From NCBI RefSeq assembly GCF_028288205.1, contig NZ_JAQBOD010000056.1, positions 62,001 through 126,000 of the forward strand: 64,000 nt of DNA. The letters run 5' to 3'. The notes under the pieces are model-generated. The model did no database searches. It was not told where the DNA came from and was given only the letters and a program-made list of their open reading frames with translations. Positions 8,293-15,055 of the stretch are shown here, piece by piece. This DNA comes from Mucilaginibacter sp. Lineage in GTDB: Bacteria > Bacteroidota > Bacteroidia > Sphingobacteriales > Sphingobacteriaceae. The translations under genes and the position numbers were made by a program. The stretch's first letter is position 1, and each line of letters starts with the position of its first letter.

Positions 8293-8299
8293 AGTTTCC

Positions 8300-9071
8300 T
8301 TAGTCACTCAGTTCGATCCAAACAGGCGCGTGGTCGCTGCTATGCTCCCAACCACGCACAGCTTTATCGACCTTTGCGGATTTTAGCCTGTCTTTTAAAA
8401 TATCGTTTAGCAGAAAATGATCCAGGCGTAAACCTGCATCCCTGCCGTAAGCGTTTCGGAGATAATCCCAAAAGGTATATATTCGTTCGTGAGAGTAAAG
8501 TTGCCGTATCGCATCTGTCCAGCCGGAATCTACTAGCTGTTTATATGCCATACGACTTTTAGTCCTGAACAATGCGTTTTCTAAATATTTTTCAGGCTTA
8601 AGTATCCAGTTCTGTTGGCATCACATTATAATCACCGATCAAGGCAACCGGTAAATTGAAGTTTCTCAACTTATCGACATGTATTTGCAGGCGTTGCATC
8701 CAGCGAAGCTTATACTCAAATTTCGGCCCGGGCCATGGATTACCGTTTGGCAAATACAGACAGCCAATCACGATCCCATTTATAAAAGCTTCTATATAAC
8801 GACTATGCAAATCTTTCGGTTCCCCTTCCAACCCGCGCCGGGTTTCTTGTATTTCACCGTATCGTGAAAGAATAGCTACGCCATTCCAGCTTTGCTGCCC
8901 ATGCCAAATGGAATGATAACCCAAGCCTAATAAAGCATGTTCCGGAAACTTAATGTTTGGGGCTTTAAGCTCCTACAAACACACTACATCGGGTTTTGCT
9001 TCGGCCAACCAGCGCACCAGATTAGGCAAACGGCCGTTAATGCCATTGATATTGTAGGTTGCAATTTTCAA
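8300..9071 (-). pseudogene. exonuclease III family gene, broken
   Basis: The minus strand encodes most of an ExoIII/AP-endonuclease: KIATYNINGINGRLPNLVRW, then IGDYNVMPTELD, then AYGRDAGLRLDHFLL and WEHSSDHAPVWIEL. Two defects break it. A TAG at 8973-8975 replaces the expected Gln codon in the CLQELK metal-site motif. A frameshift near 8600 moves the reading from LDT to KPEKYLENALF. The start is a TTG at 9071, since no ATG is visible. The active-site His/Asp remain, so the loss is probably recent. Alternatively the assembly carries errors. Confidence 0.85.
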
Positions 9072-9076
9072 CGTTT

Positions 9077-9316
9077 CTATCCAACGACAATATCAGCAGC
9101 TTGCTTTACAGTCGGTTTTGAAACGCCCGTTTTATCACTTACAATTCCGGCACCGATATCTTTGGCCATATCTTTCAATTTATGCTTAAAACCAGCCAGC
9201 AATTCTTCGCCGTCTTCAGTAAAAAACAGGTAGGCCAGGCCTGCAGCAACGACGCCACCGATGGCGATACCCGCGATTAGACCCTTATACGATTCTTTTT
9301 CAAATGGATTTTTCAT
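9077..9316 (-). CDS. YtxH-like membrane-anchored protein
   Basis: A 79-residue protein with one N-terminal membrane segment (GLIAGIAIGGVVAAGLAYLF) followed by a charged amphipathic tail (GFKHKLKDMAKDIGAGIV). This is the YtxH/GvpP-like stress protein layout. It lies between ku and the broken exonuclease gene on the same strand, 11 nt after ku, so it is probably part of the ku transcript. Molecular role unknown. Confidence 0.75.
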   Translation of the reverse strand: MKNPFEKESYKGLIAGIAIGGVVAAGLAYLFFTEDGEELLAGFKHKLKDMAKDIGAGIVSDKTGVSKPTVKQAADIVVG

Positions 9317-9327
9317 AGCTTTTATAT

Positions 9328-10098
9328 TTACGCACCTTTTTTTACCGCCAGACTACTCATCAACTGATCGTACAAATCATCGCTTTTGGCGGCTTTAGGT
9401 TTCAATTTCTTAATAGTAGGACGCTTACCCTTCGCCTTTTGCTCGATGATATTCATCAACTCCGTATGGTACTCATCTTTATATTTAGACAGGTCAAGCG
9501 GCTCAGCATATTGCTCGATGAGCGCCAAACCCATTTTTAATTCCTTATCGCTCACCGAAATCTTGTCGTCCAGCTTTAGTTCTTCCTGGTCGCGGATTTG
9601 TTGAGCGAAACGGATGCGCGTAACAACGATGTCCTTATCTACCGGGTGCACGATACACAGGCTTTCGGTGCTGCGTAAAACAAAGCGTGCCAAACCCGCC
9701 CTGCCTGATTCCTTCAGAGCTGCAAGCAACAGGGCGTACGCCTTGTTATTTTTGGTGGCCGGTTCAGTATAATAGGAAGTCTCATAATACATGGGATTGA
9801 CCGAGGCCACATCAACAAAGCTTTCGATCTCGATTACTTTGCTTTTTTCAGGGGCCGCAGCTTCAAAGTCGGCATCTTCAATGATCACATAGTCATCATC
9901 ATATTTATAGCCTTTGACGATCTTATCGTAAGGCACCTCCTTTTTCGTGTTCTCATTCACACGCTGAAATTTGATATGCGCGTGATCACGGCTGTCCAGC
10001 ATATCCAGGTCGAGCCGGGTTTCCTGCACTGCCGAAAATAATTTAATGGGAATGCTCACTAAGCCGAAACCAATAGAGCCAGTCCAGATACTTCTCAT
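9328..10098 (-). CDS. ku: Ku protein (NHEJ DNA-end binding)
   Basis: A 256-residue bacterial Ku that should form a ring around DNA ends and recruit LigD. Diagnostic features are the N-terminus RSIWTGSIGFGLVSIPIKLF, the core FQRVNENTKKEVPYDKIVKG, and the later region KDIVVTRIRFAQQIRDQEEL, with a basic C-terminal tail (KKLKPKAAKSDD). Length is typical. It overlaps the upstream gene by ATGA (10095-10098), so the two are translationally coupled. The genes run opposite to ligD but sit in the same island. Confidence 0.95.
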   Translation of the reverse strand: MRSIWTGSIGFGLVSIPIKLFSAVQETRLDLDMLDSRDHAHIKFQRVNENTKKEVPYDKIVKGYKYDDDYVIIEDADFEAAAPEKSKVIEIESFVDVASVNPMYYETSYYTEPATKNNKAYALLLAALKESGRAGLARFVLRSTESLCIVHPVDKDIVVTRIRFAQQIRDQEELKLDDKISVSDKELKMGLALIEQYAEPLDLSKYKDEYHTELMNIIEQKAKGKRPTIKKLKPKAAKSDDLYDQLMSSLAVKKGA

Positions 10099-10367
10099 AG
10101 CTTTAATTTTCTAATGTTGTCATTGATCCCATGCGGGTGGTGCCCCTCGATCTTGTCTGCCAGGAGATGCAGGACCTCCTCATCAATGCCTCCCGGATTT
10201 TGGCAGATATGCAAAAAGTCCTGCGCGTCCGGCTCAAAGCTGGCCACATAGACACCCTGCTCAAACACTTTGTATTTGCACTGTTCCTCGTTATGATGCG
10301 GATATTCGCCCACCTCGAAATGATGCACTTCCTTATCCACGGTAATAGTGATCGGGTAATTTTCCAT
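10095..10367 (-). CDS. small conserved protein coupled to ku (90 aa)
   Basis: ATG 10367 is preferred to the upstream in-frame codon at 10391, which would run through the promoter palindrome. It gives 90 residues starting MENYPITITVDKEVHHFEVG, with KYKVFEQGVYVASFEPDAQD and a C-terminal helix PGGIDEEVLHLLADKIEGHH. Its stop overlaps the ku start. A broken paralogue lies at 4865-5090 next to the ligD operon, so the family recurs with both end-joining loci. No known enzymatic motif; function unknown. Confidence 0.75.
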   Translation of the reverse strand: MENYPITITVDKEVHHFEVGEYPHHNEEQCKYKVFEQGVYVASFEPDAQDFLHICQNPGGIDEEVLHLLADKIEGHHPHGINDNIRKLKL

Positions 10368-10387
10368 AATAGGAGAACTGTTAACGG

Positions 10388-10422
10388 TCACAATTGTTTA
10401 TGGGTATATTCACCTGAATATA
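10388..10422. promoter_or_regulatory. divergent promoter region with 18-bp palindrome
   Basis: Between the ku operon (minus) and the genes from 10474 (plus) lies a perfect palindrome TATATTCACCTGAATATA (10405-10422). Next to it is TCACAATTGT (10388-10397), which is shared with the site before ligD. The placement between divergent units suggests an operator, and the regulator is not identifiable in the window. Confidence 0.5.
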
Positions 10423-10473
10423 TTGAAACCAGTTACCCTTTCTATTCGTTGTCTGATTGGATAATACAAGATT

Positions 10474-10666
10474 ATGGGCAAGCAACACGAGACAACACCA
10501 AACGAACCCCAGGCAGCGCCGGTACAGCCTTCACGTCCGGAAGTACAGCTACCTAACGATCCACAAGGACCTTCAGTACCGCTAGGAAGCGCCGCCTAAT
10601 GAACCGCAGGAAGTTCCGCAGCAGCCGGATCAGGGCGGTTCAGAATTCAATCAAACAGAAGTTTAA
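10474..10666 (+). pseudogene. Pro/Gln-rich small gene with one-base insertion
   Basis: ATG 10474 starts MGKQHETTPNEPQAAPVQPS. After about 37 codons the frame slips: reading GCAGGAA in place of GCTAGGAA (an extra T near 10581) restores APPNEPQEVPQQPDQGGSEF up to TAA 10664-10666. Without the correction translation stops at TAA after GSAA. It is a low-complexity, Pro/Glu/Gln-rich polypeptide of unknown role. It is either a decayed gene or an assembly error. Confidence 0.55.
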
Positions 10667-10682
10667 CAAAAAATCTACAACT

Positions 10683-10877
10683 ATGCCATGGCCAAAAGGC
10701 GACTATCCGCCATCTTATAAGAACCAGCCGAAATACCTCCGCGAAAAGGCGGTGGAGATCGCTAACGAGGTTTTAAAAACAACGGGAAATGAGGGTGAAG
10801 CCATTGCGACCGGGCTAAAACAGGCGCGCGCTCATTTTAAAAACCACCCGGAGGAAGTACCGGCTAAGGGGAAATGA
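10683..10877 (+). CDS. YdaT-N-like small protein (64 aa)
   Basis: ATG 10683 (MPWPKGDYPPSYKNQPKYLR...) to TGA 10875-10877, 64 residues. The pattern MPW-x-x-x-DYP-x-S-x-KN, then KAVEIANEVLK and EAIATGLKQARAHF, resembles the N-terminal module of B. subtilis YdaT-like proteins, which are often linked to stress islands. An upstream in-frame codon (10599) falls inside the previous gene and is less likely. Function unknown. Confidence 0.65.
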   Translation: MPWPKGDYPPSYKNQPKYLREKAVEIANEVLKTTGNEGEAIATGLKQARAHFKNHPEEVPAKGK

Positions 10878-10878
10878 T

Positions 10879-11073
10879 ATGCCTTCAGCCATTATTGCCG
10901 GATGTGCTTATTATGCTGATCAGTAGACACTGGAGATACGCTATCATTCGGGTAAAGTTTACCGTTACCTGAACGTACCCGAAAAAGTGTATAAAGAAAT
11001 GCGGTCACGACGGTTAAAGGAATTTGGTTTAACCGTCACATCAAGGGAAATATCCTTTTAAAGAAGTTACGCC
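10879..11073 (+). pseudogene. KTSC-domain gene, broken
   Basis: Starts MPSAIIAGCAYYADQ, which is the typical KTSC start. A TAG then interrupts it, followed by TLEIRYHSGKVYRYLNVPEK. The C-terminal part (GIWFNRHIKG, then YPFKEV) is only recovered by changing frame twice. So there is one in-frame stop plus frameshifts. KTSC proteins are about 60-70 residues, and the family name comes from a conserved motif. The gene starts 1 nt after the preceding stop. Confidence 0.7.
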
Positions 11074-11096
11074 CGGACATGCGCAGACGCAAATGT

Positions 11097-11585
11097 TCAA
11101 GGACAGTCATACATAATAATTTTTAACGTTTTTAAATCAGCGGTTAGGCCGTGGAGCGGGCATACCAGTTTGCCATCCCGCTCAAGCATGCCGGTACCCA
11201 AGTGGGGACAACGTTTTTCCTTGCAAATTTGGCCAACATAGCCCTCGTACCAATCCAGATATTTTTCACTGCATGACGGTATAGCTAAACCCGTTTCTAT
11301 GCGGATGCATTTTAGTTTTTGTTTCGCAATACCTTTAAAGTCATACAAGCCGCTGTTTTCGGTAAGAAGAATCATAGCGGTATGGCCATCGTTTATTTGC
11401 AGGCGGTGTACCATCCTGGGATGAATTTCAAAGCGGCCGTCAATATGATAGTGGCGATGCGGGAAGTCGAAGGCCAGGTCCGTATGGGGCAGGTCGATCA
11501 CCGGCACAAAATAGGCACGGCTATCTTCTTTCCACAAGAGGATAGCACAAGGCACTTCATAAATCTCGCCGGGTACGTGGCACAT
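11097..11585 (-). CDS. Rieske-type iron-sulfur protein
   Basis: ATG 11585 is preferred because earlier in-frame codons overlap the upstream gene. It gives about 162 residues. The N-terminal two thirds is a strand-rich domain of unknown family (CAILLWKEDSRAYFVPVIDL, FPHRHYHIDGRF). The C-terminal part has a [2Fe-2S] Rieske motif, CPHLGTGMLERDGKLVCPLH, with C-x-H and C-x-x-H ligands. The gap between the ligand pairs (13 residues) is shorter than the usual 15-17. The gene follows alkB and a small gene on the same strand and may supply electrons or be an oxygenase-like accessory. That is inference. Confidence 0.65.
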   Translation of the reverse strand: MCHVPGEIYEVPCAILLWKEDSRAYFVPVIDLPHTDLAFDFPHRHYHIDGRFEIHPRMVHRLQINDGHTAMILLTENSGLYDFKGIAKQKLKCIRIETGLAIPSCSEKYLDWYEGYVGQICKEKRCPHLGTGMLERDGKLVCPLHGLTADLKTLKIIMYDCP

Positions 11586-11598
11586 CATCAAAAATATC

Positions 11599-11892
11599 TT
11601 AATTCCAGCGCATCTTTTCATGCTGTTGTACAATTGCCGTGAACAGGTATCGGCTTGCAAGTTCCGGCGACATTTGTGTTGAATTTAAAGTAGCACTTAA
11701 TACGGTTTGTCCCCAAAATACAAGCGCTTCATCTATTAATTGGTAACTCGGTTTGCCGGTTTCAAGCACGATGAATTTTTCAATAACACAATGCCCATTC
11801 GGCAAAACGTACCAGGCCTCGATCCAGGGGCCTTCCACCGGATCATCTTTTGTCAGCTGCAGCTGTATACCTTTGAACTCAACTATTTGCAT
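11599..11892 (-). CDS. hypothetical protein (97 aa)
   Basis: A 97-residue soluble protein. It begins with strands (MQIVEFKGIQLQLTKDDPVE), has a conserved-looking WIEAWYVLPNGHCVIEKFIV block, and ends in helices (ASRYLFTAIVQQHEKMRW). It overlaps the alkB end by 14 nt and is followed 13 nt later by the Rieske-type gene, so the three form an operon. No family recognised. Confidence 0.6.
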   Translation of the reverse strand: MQIVEFKGIQLQLTKDDPVEGPWIEAWYVLPNGHCVIEKFIVLETGKPSYQLIDEALVFWGQTVLSATLNSTQMSPELASRYLFTAIVQQHEKMRWN

Positions 11893-12478
11893 GCTTCACT
11901 ACTCTAAATGTTAAATTGATCCTCGGTTTCATCGGGCGCGTAGATTTAGCGATGCGGTGTTCGAAGGCTTCCTGCAACCCGGCTTTCATGAGCAGAAATG
12001 AACCATGCTCCAGCCTGACGGAATAAATTTCTTTATGATCGGTTTTACGGCGGATGTCAAAGCTTCGCACCTGGCCAAAGGTTACCGAGGCGATGACTGG
12101 GCGTTTGCCCAATACATTTTCTTTATCGCTGTGCCAGGCGACCGAATCGTTGCCGTCCCGGTAATAATTTAAAAGGACACTGTTAAAGCTAACACCACAA
12201 AGTGGTTCGACCTTTTCCTTGATCATCAGCAATTCCGGGGTCCATGGAATGGGTTCCTCTTCCAGGCGTTCCCCATACCAAGCTGTGAGCCGTGGTGTCA
12301 GCACTTCTTTGTCCCACATCTTCTGCGTTCGCTGTTTCCAGGGCGATTCCCTGACAAATTTTGCCATTAAGAAATCACTTTCTTCCGGGCCGAACAGCGC
12401 AGACCTGTATTCCAGCATCGCTTTGGGCAGGCCTTTCGTTTGCCCAGCCTCCGGGAAAAAACACAACTGCTCCATCAC
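11879..12478 (-). CDS. alkB: AlkB-like 2OG/Fe(II) dioxygenase
   Basis: A 199-residue AlkB-type enzyme expected to demethylate 1-methyladenine/3-methylcytosine in DNA by oxidation with 2-oxoglutarate and Fe(II). It has the iron ligands HSD in VAWHSDKE, a distal His in FEHRIAKS, and the 2OG-binding Arg in PRINLTFR. The NSVLLNYYRDGNDSVAWHSD block is characteristic of short bacterial AlkB proteins. It sits immediately before a small gene and opposite imuA, inside the repair island. Confidence 0.9.
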   Translation of the reverse strand: MMEQLCFFPEAGQTKGLPKAMLEYRSALFGPEESDFLMAKFVRESPWKQRTQKMWDKEVLTPRLTAWYGERLEEEPIPWTPELLMIKEKVEPLCGVSFNSVLLNYYRDGNDSVAWHSDKENVLGKRPVIASVTFGQVRSFDIRRKTDHKEIYSVRLEHGSFLLMKAGLQEAFEHRIAKSTRPMKPRINLTFRVVKHANS

Positions 12479-12479
12479 T

Positions 12480-12746
12480 TTATCGTTTTAAACTATTGAA
12501 TAATTCATCCATTTCCTTTTGGTAACCACTGATCGCACCAGCCGCTTCTTCCTGCTCCTCCACGCCTAGAGAATCCCCGTCATATATCCAGTTACCTGTC
12601 TCATCGAATAAAATCCGGCCCATTTCCTTTCCTTCCAGCGGGTCATAAAGCCGGTAGCCTTCGCCGCTATCAGGAAAGATATGCAGCCAAGTTCCACTGT
12701 TGAGTTTCAGTGATTTGGGCAAATCATCGAATAACTTTTTTCTCAT
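12480..12746 (-). CDS. hypothetical protein (88 aa)
   Basis: ATG 12746 is preferred to a longer frame that would run through the imuA promoter and start codon. It gives 88 residues: MRKKLFDDLPKSLKLNSGTW, then HIFPDSGEGYRLYDPLEGKE, then an acidic helical end. It is a soluble protein of unknown family, divergent from imuA and followed within 1 nt by alkB, so it likely shares alkB's promoter. Confidence 0.6.
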   Translation of the reverse strand: MRKKLFDDLPKSLKLNSGTWLHIFPDSGEGYRLYDPLEGKEMGRILFDETGNWIYDGDSLGVEEQEEAAGAISGYQKEMDELFNSLKR

Positions 12747-12790
12747 AAAAACAAAAGTGAAAAAAAAATATAAAAAAGTAAAGGAAAATA

Positions 12791-12803
12791 CTAAAAATAT
12801 TAG
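12791..12803. promoter_or_regulatory. candidate operator between imuA and the alkB unit
   Basis: CTAAAAATATTAG is a near-perfect 13-bp palindrome in the AT-rich gap between the divergent imuA and the 88-residue gene. It lies 26 nt before ATG 12829. SOS-type control of imu cassettes is common, but no LexA gene or known box is visible here. Confidence 0.35.
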
Positions 12804-12828
12804 CATAACTTTATAGTCCCAAAACTGA

Positions 12829-13560
12829 ATGGATATGGAAGCGACAAAAGAAGAGATGATCGACAGGCTGCGACAAGACCTGATGGGCTGGGAAGGCTTC
12901 CGGCCCCTGCCGCCCGGCGAGCGACAGGAATTCGGGCTGGGTGTCATCGAAAACGCCTTTCCGAACCAAACTTTTCCAACCGGGGCGCTGCATGAATTTA
13001 TCAGCACACGCCCGGAATTTACGGCGGCAATCAGCAGCTTTATTGCCGGTATCATGCAAACGCTGCTTGCAGGTGGAGGTGTTTGTGTTTGGGTGAGCTA
13101 TACGCGCCGTATTTATCCCCCGGCACTAAAACGGTTCGGAGTTAATCCCGACCGCATCATTTTTATTGACGTGCAGCGTGAAAAGGACGTGCTCTGGGTC
13201 ACCGAAGAAGCCCTGAAATGCAATGGCATCGCTGCCGTCATCTGCGAAACGCGGCTACTCAGCTTCATGGAATCCCGCCGTTTGCAGCTAGCCGTCGAGC
13301 AAAGCCATGTCACCGGTTTTATTGTGCGGAAAGATGTTAAGCATATAACCACCTCTGCCTGCGCCGCACGCTGGACGGTCAAGCCCTTGCGCAGTAAACT
13401 CCGTCCGGGTATGCCGGGCGTAGGGCACCCGCGCTGGCAGGTCGACCTCCTGAAAGTCAGGAACGGGCATCCCGGTTCCTGGACGCTGGAATGGAAAAAC
13501 AAGCAATTTACGGTGGTTACTGAACAGGTTCAAACGGAAAAAATGCAACGATATGCCTAA
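12829..13560 (+). CDS. imuA: ImuA-like RecA-fold mutasome protein
   Basis: A 243-residue SulA/RecA-like protein of the damage-induced mutagenesis cassette. The N-terminus contains GWEGFRPLPPGERQEFGLGV, and NQTFPTGALHEFISTRPEF is the signature start of the RecA-like fold. It ends in basic repeats (LRPGMPGVGHPRWQVDLLKV). It is thought to support the translesion polymerase DnaE2. Its stop overlaps imuB by 8 nt. A second ATG at 12835 is an alternative start. Confidence 0.85.
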   Translation: MDMEATKEEMIDRLRQDLMGWEGFRPLPPGERQEFGLGVIENAFPNQTFPTGALHEFISTRPEFTAAISSFIAGIMQTLLAGGGVCVWVSYTRRIYPPALKRFGVNPDRIIFIDVQREKDVLWVTEEALKCNGIAAVICETRLLSFMESRRLQLAVEQSHVTGFIVRKDVKHITTSACAARWTVKPLRSKLRPGMPGVGHPRWQVDLLKVRNGHPGSWTLEWKNKQFTVVTEQVQTEKMQRYA

Positions 13561-15055
13561 GCGTTTTGTATCGATATGGTTCCGTTATTTACTGACCGAC
13601 CGGGAGGCGATCCGCCAAAAGTCGCTCAGGGATCTGCCTGTGGCCTTTACCGAGCCGGATCATGGGCGGCTGCTGGTTATCGCGATGAATGTCAACGCCG
13701 AACAATGCGGCGTTAAGCCGGGGATAGCTGCCGCTGATGCGCGGGTCATTGCGCCGGGAATACAGCTCTTTGAAAACAAACCGGGCCGGAATGTGAAACT
13801 GTTAAAGGGAATGGCGGAATGGTGCCTGCGCTATACCCCATTAGTAATGGTCGACCTGCCGGATGGCCTGCTGCTAGACGTTACGGGCTGCACCCATTTG
13901 AAAGGCGGAGAAACCGAATACCTGAAAGATATGGTCAGCCGTCTCCGTGCACTTGGTTACACGATCAGACCGGGCATGGCAGACACTATCGGCTGCGCCT
14001 GGGCAGTTGCCCGTTGCGCCGAAAATGGCCTGAATGTTCCGCCCGGTGGCCAGCGGAACGCGCTGATGCCCCTGCCACCGGCATCGCTAAGACTCGGCAC
14101 CGACCTGCTGATCAAACTGAACCAACTTGGCTTTTACCAGGTCAGCAGCTTTATCCACCTGCCCAAATCAGTGCTTAAGCGCCGGTTCGGCGGTAATATG
14201 ATCCTGCGCCTATATCAGGCGCTTGGGCAGGAAGCCGAATTTCTTTTGCCGCTGAAAGAACCCGTTCCTTATAGTGAGCGTATTTCGCTGCTGGAACCGG
14301 TCACCATCCGTCCGGCCATAGAACGGGCTGTTCATACGCTGATCGATCAATTATGCAAACGCCTATATGGCGAAGGGCTTGGCCTGCGCAGCGCGGTGTT
14401 GACCTATTGCCGGATCGACGGAAAATCCTACCAATTGGCAATCGGCACCAACCATCCGAGCCAGCGCACCGATCATATCTTTAAACTTTTTGAATTACAG
14501 CTTGACCAGGTCGCTCCGGGTCTCGGTATAGAATTATTCATTTTGGATGCGCTGAAAACCGAACCTGCGAGCGACAAGCAAAGCATGTTATGGAACGGAA
14601 AACCCACAGCGGATAGCGAACAGGTCGCTGAATTGCTGGATAACATCGCGGCGAGGGTGGGTAACGTAAACATCCACCGTTACCTGCCCAAGGAACATCA
14701 CTGGCCGGAACGGGCAGCCGCCAATACCGCCGACCTGACCGAGATTCCTGCCAGCGAATGGCGCGATGATCATATCCGCCCTACCCAATTACTCGATCCG
14801 CCGGAGCCTATCGAGGCCATGGCGCTCACACCTGATTATGCACCCAGGCAATTTGTTTACCGCAACCAACGCCACATCATCGTTTCCGCCGATGGCCCTG
14901 AACGCATCAGTCACGAATGGTGGACCGAAGACGGCGGTTACCGCGATTACTATATGGCCGAGGATGAGGAAGGCATGCGTTACTGGCTATTCGGAACACC
15001 GAACGAGCTGCCAGGCCAGACCCGGCGCTGGTTCATACATGGTTATTTCGCATGA
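13553..15055 (+). CDS. imuB: ImuB Y-family polymerase-like protein
   Basis: A 500-residue Y-family-like protein that acts as adaptor between the beta clamp and DnaE2 in error-prone synthesis. The N-terminus FVSIWFRYLLTDREAI and the palm segment LPDGLLLDVTGCTHLKGGET are typical of ImuB. The acidic pair that catalyses synthesis in DinB proteins is not evident at that place, so it is probably non-catalytic. It overlaps imuA at the start and dnaE2 at the end (ATGA). Confidence 0.88.
   Translation: MPKRFVSIWFRYLLTDREAIRQKSLRDLPVAFTEPDHGRLLVIAMNVNAEQCGVKPGIAAADARVIAPGIQLFENKPGRNVKLLKGMAEWCLRYTPLVMVDLPDGLLLDVTGCTHLKGGETEYLKDMVSRLRALGYTIRPGMADTIGCAWAVARCAENGLNVPPGGQRNALMPLPPASLRLGTDLLIKLNQLGFYQVSSFIHLPKSVLKRRFGGNMILRLYQALGQEAEFLLPLKEPVPYSERISLLEPVTIRPAIERAVHTLIDQLCKRLYGEGLGLRSAVLTYCRIDGKSYQLAIGTNHPSQRTDHIFKLFELQLDQVAPGLGIELFILDALKTEPASDKQSMLWNGKPTADSEQVAELLDNIAARVGNVNIHRYLPKEHHWPERAAANTADLTEIPASEWRDDHIRPTQLLDPPEPIEAMALTPDYAPRQFVYRNQRHIIVSADGPERISHEWWTEDGGYRDYYMAEDEEGMRYWLFGTPNELPGQTRRWFIHGYFA

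Noticed and set aside
12747..13055. N-terminal extension of the minus-strand 88-residue gene
   Set aside because: It would overlap the imuA promoter and start. The ATG at 12746 gives a compact protein.
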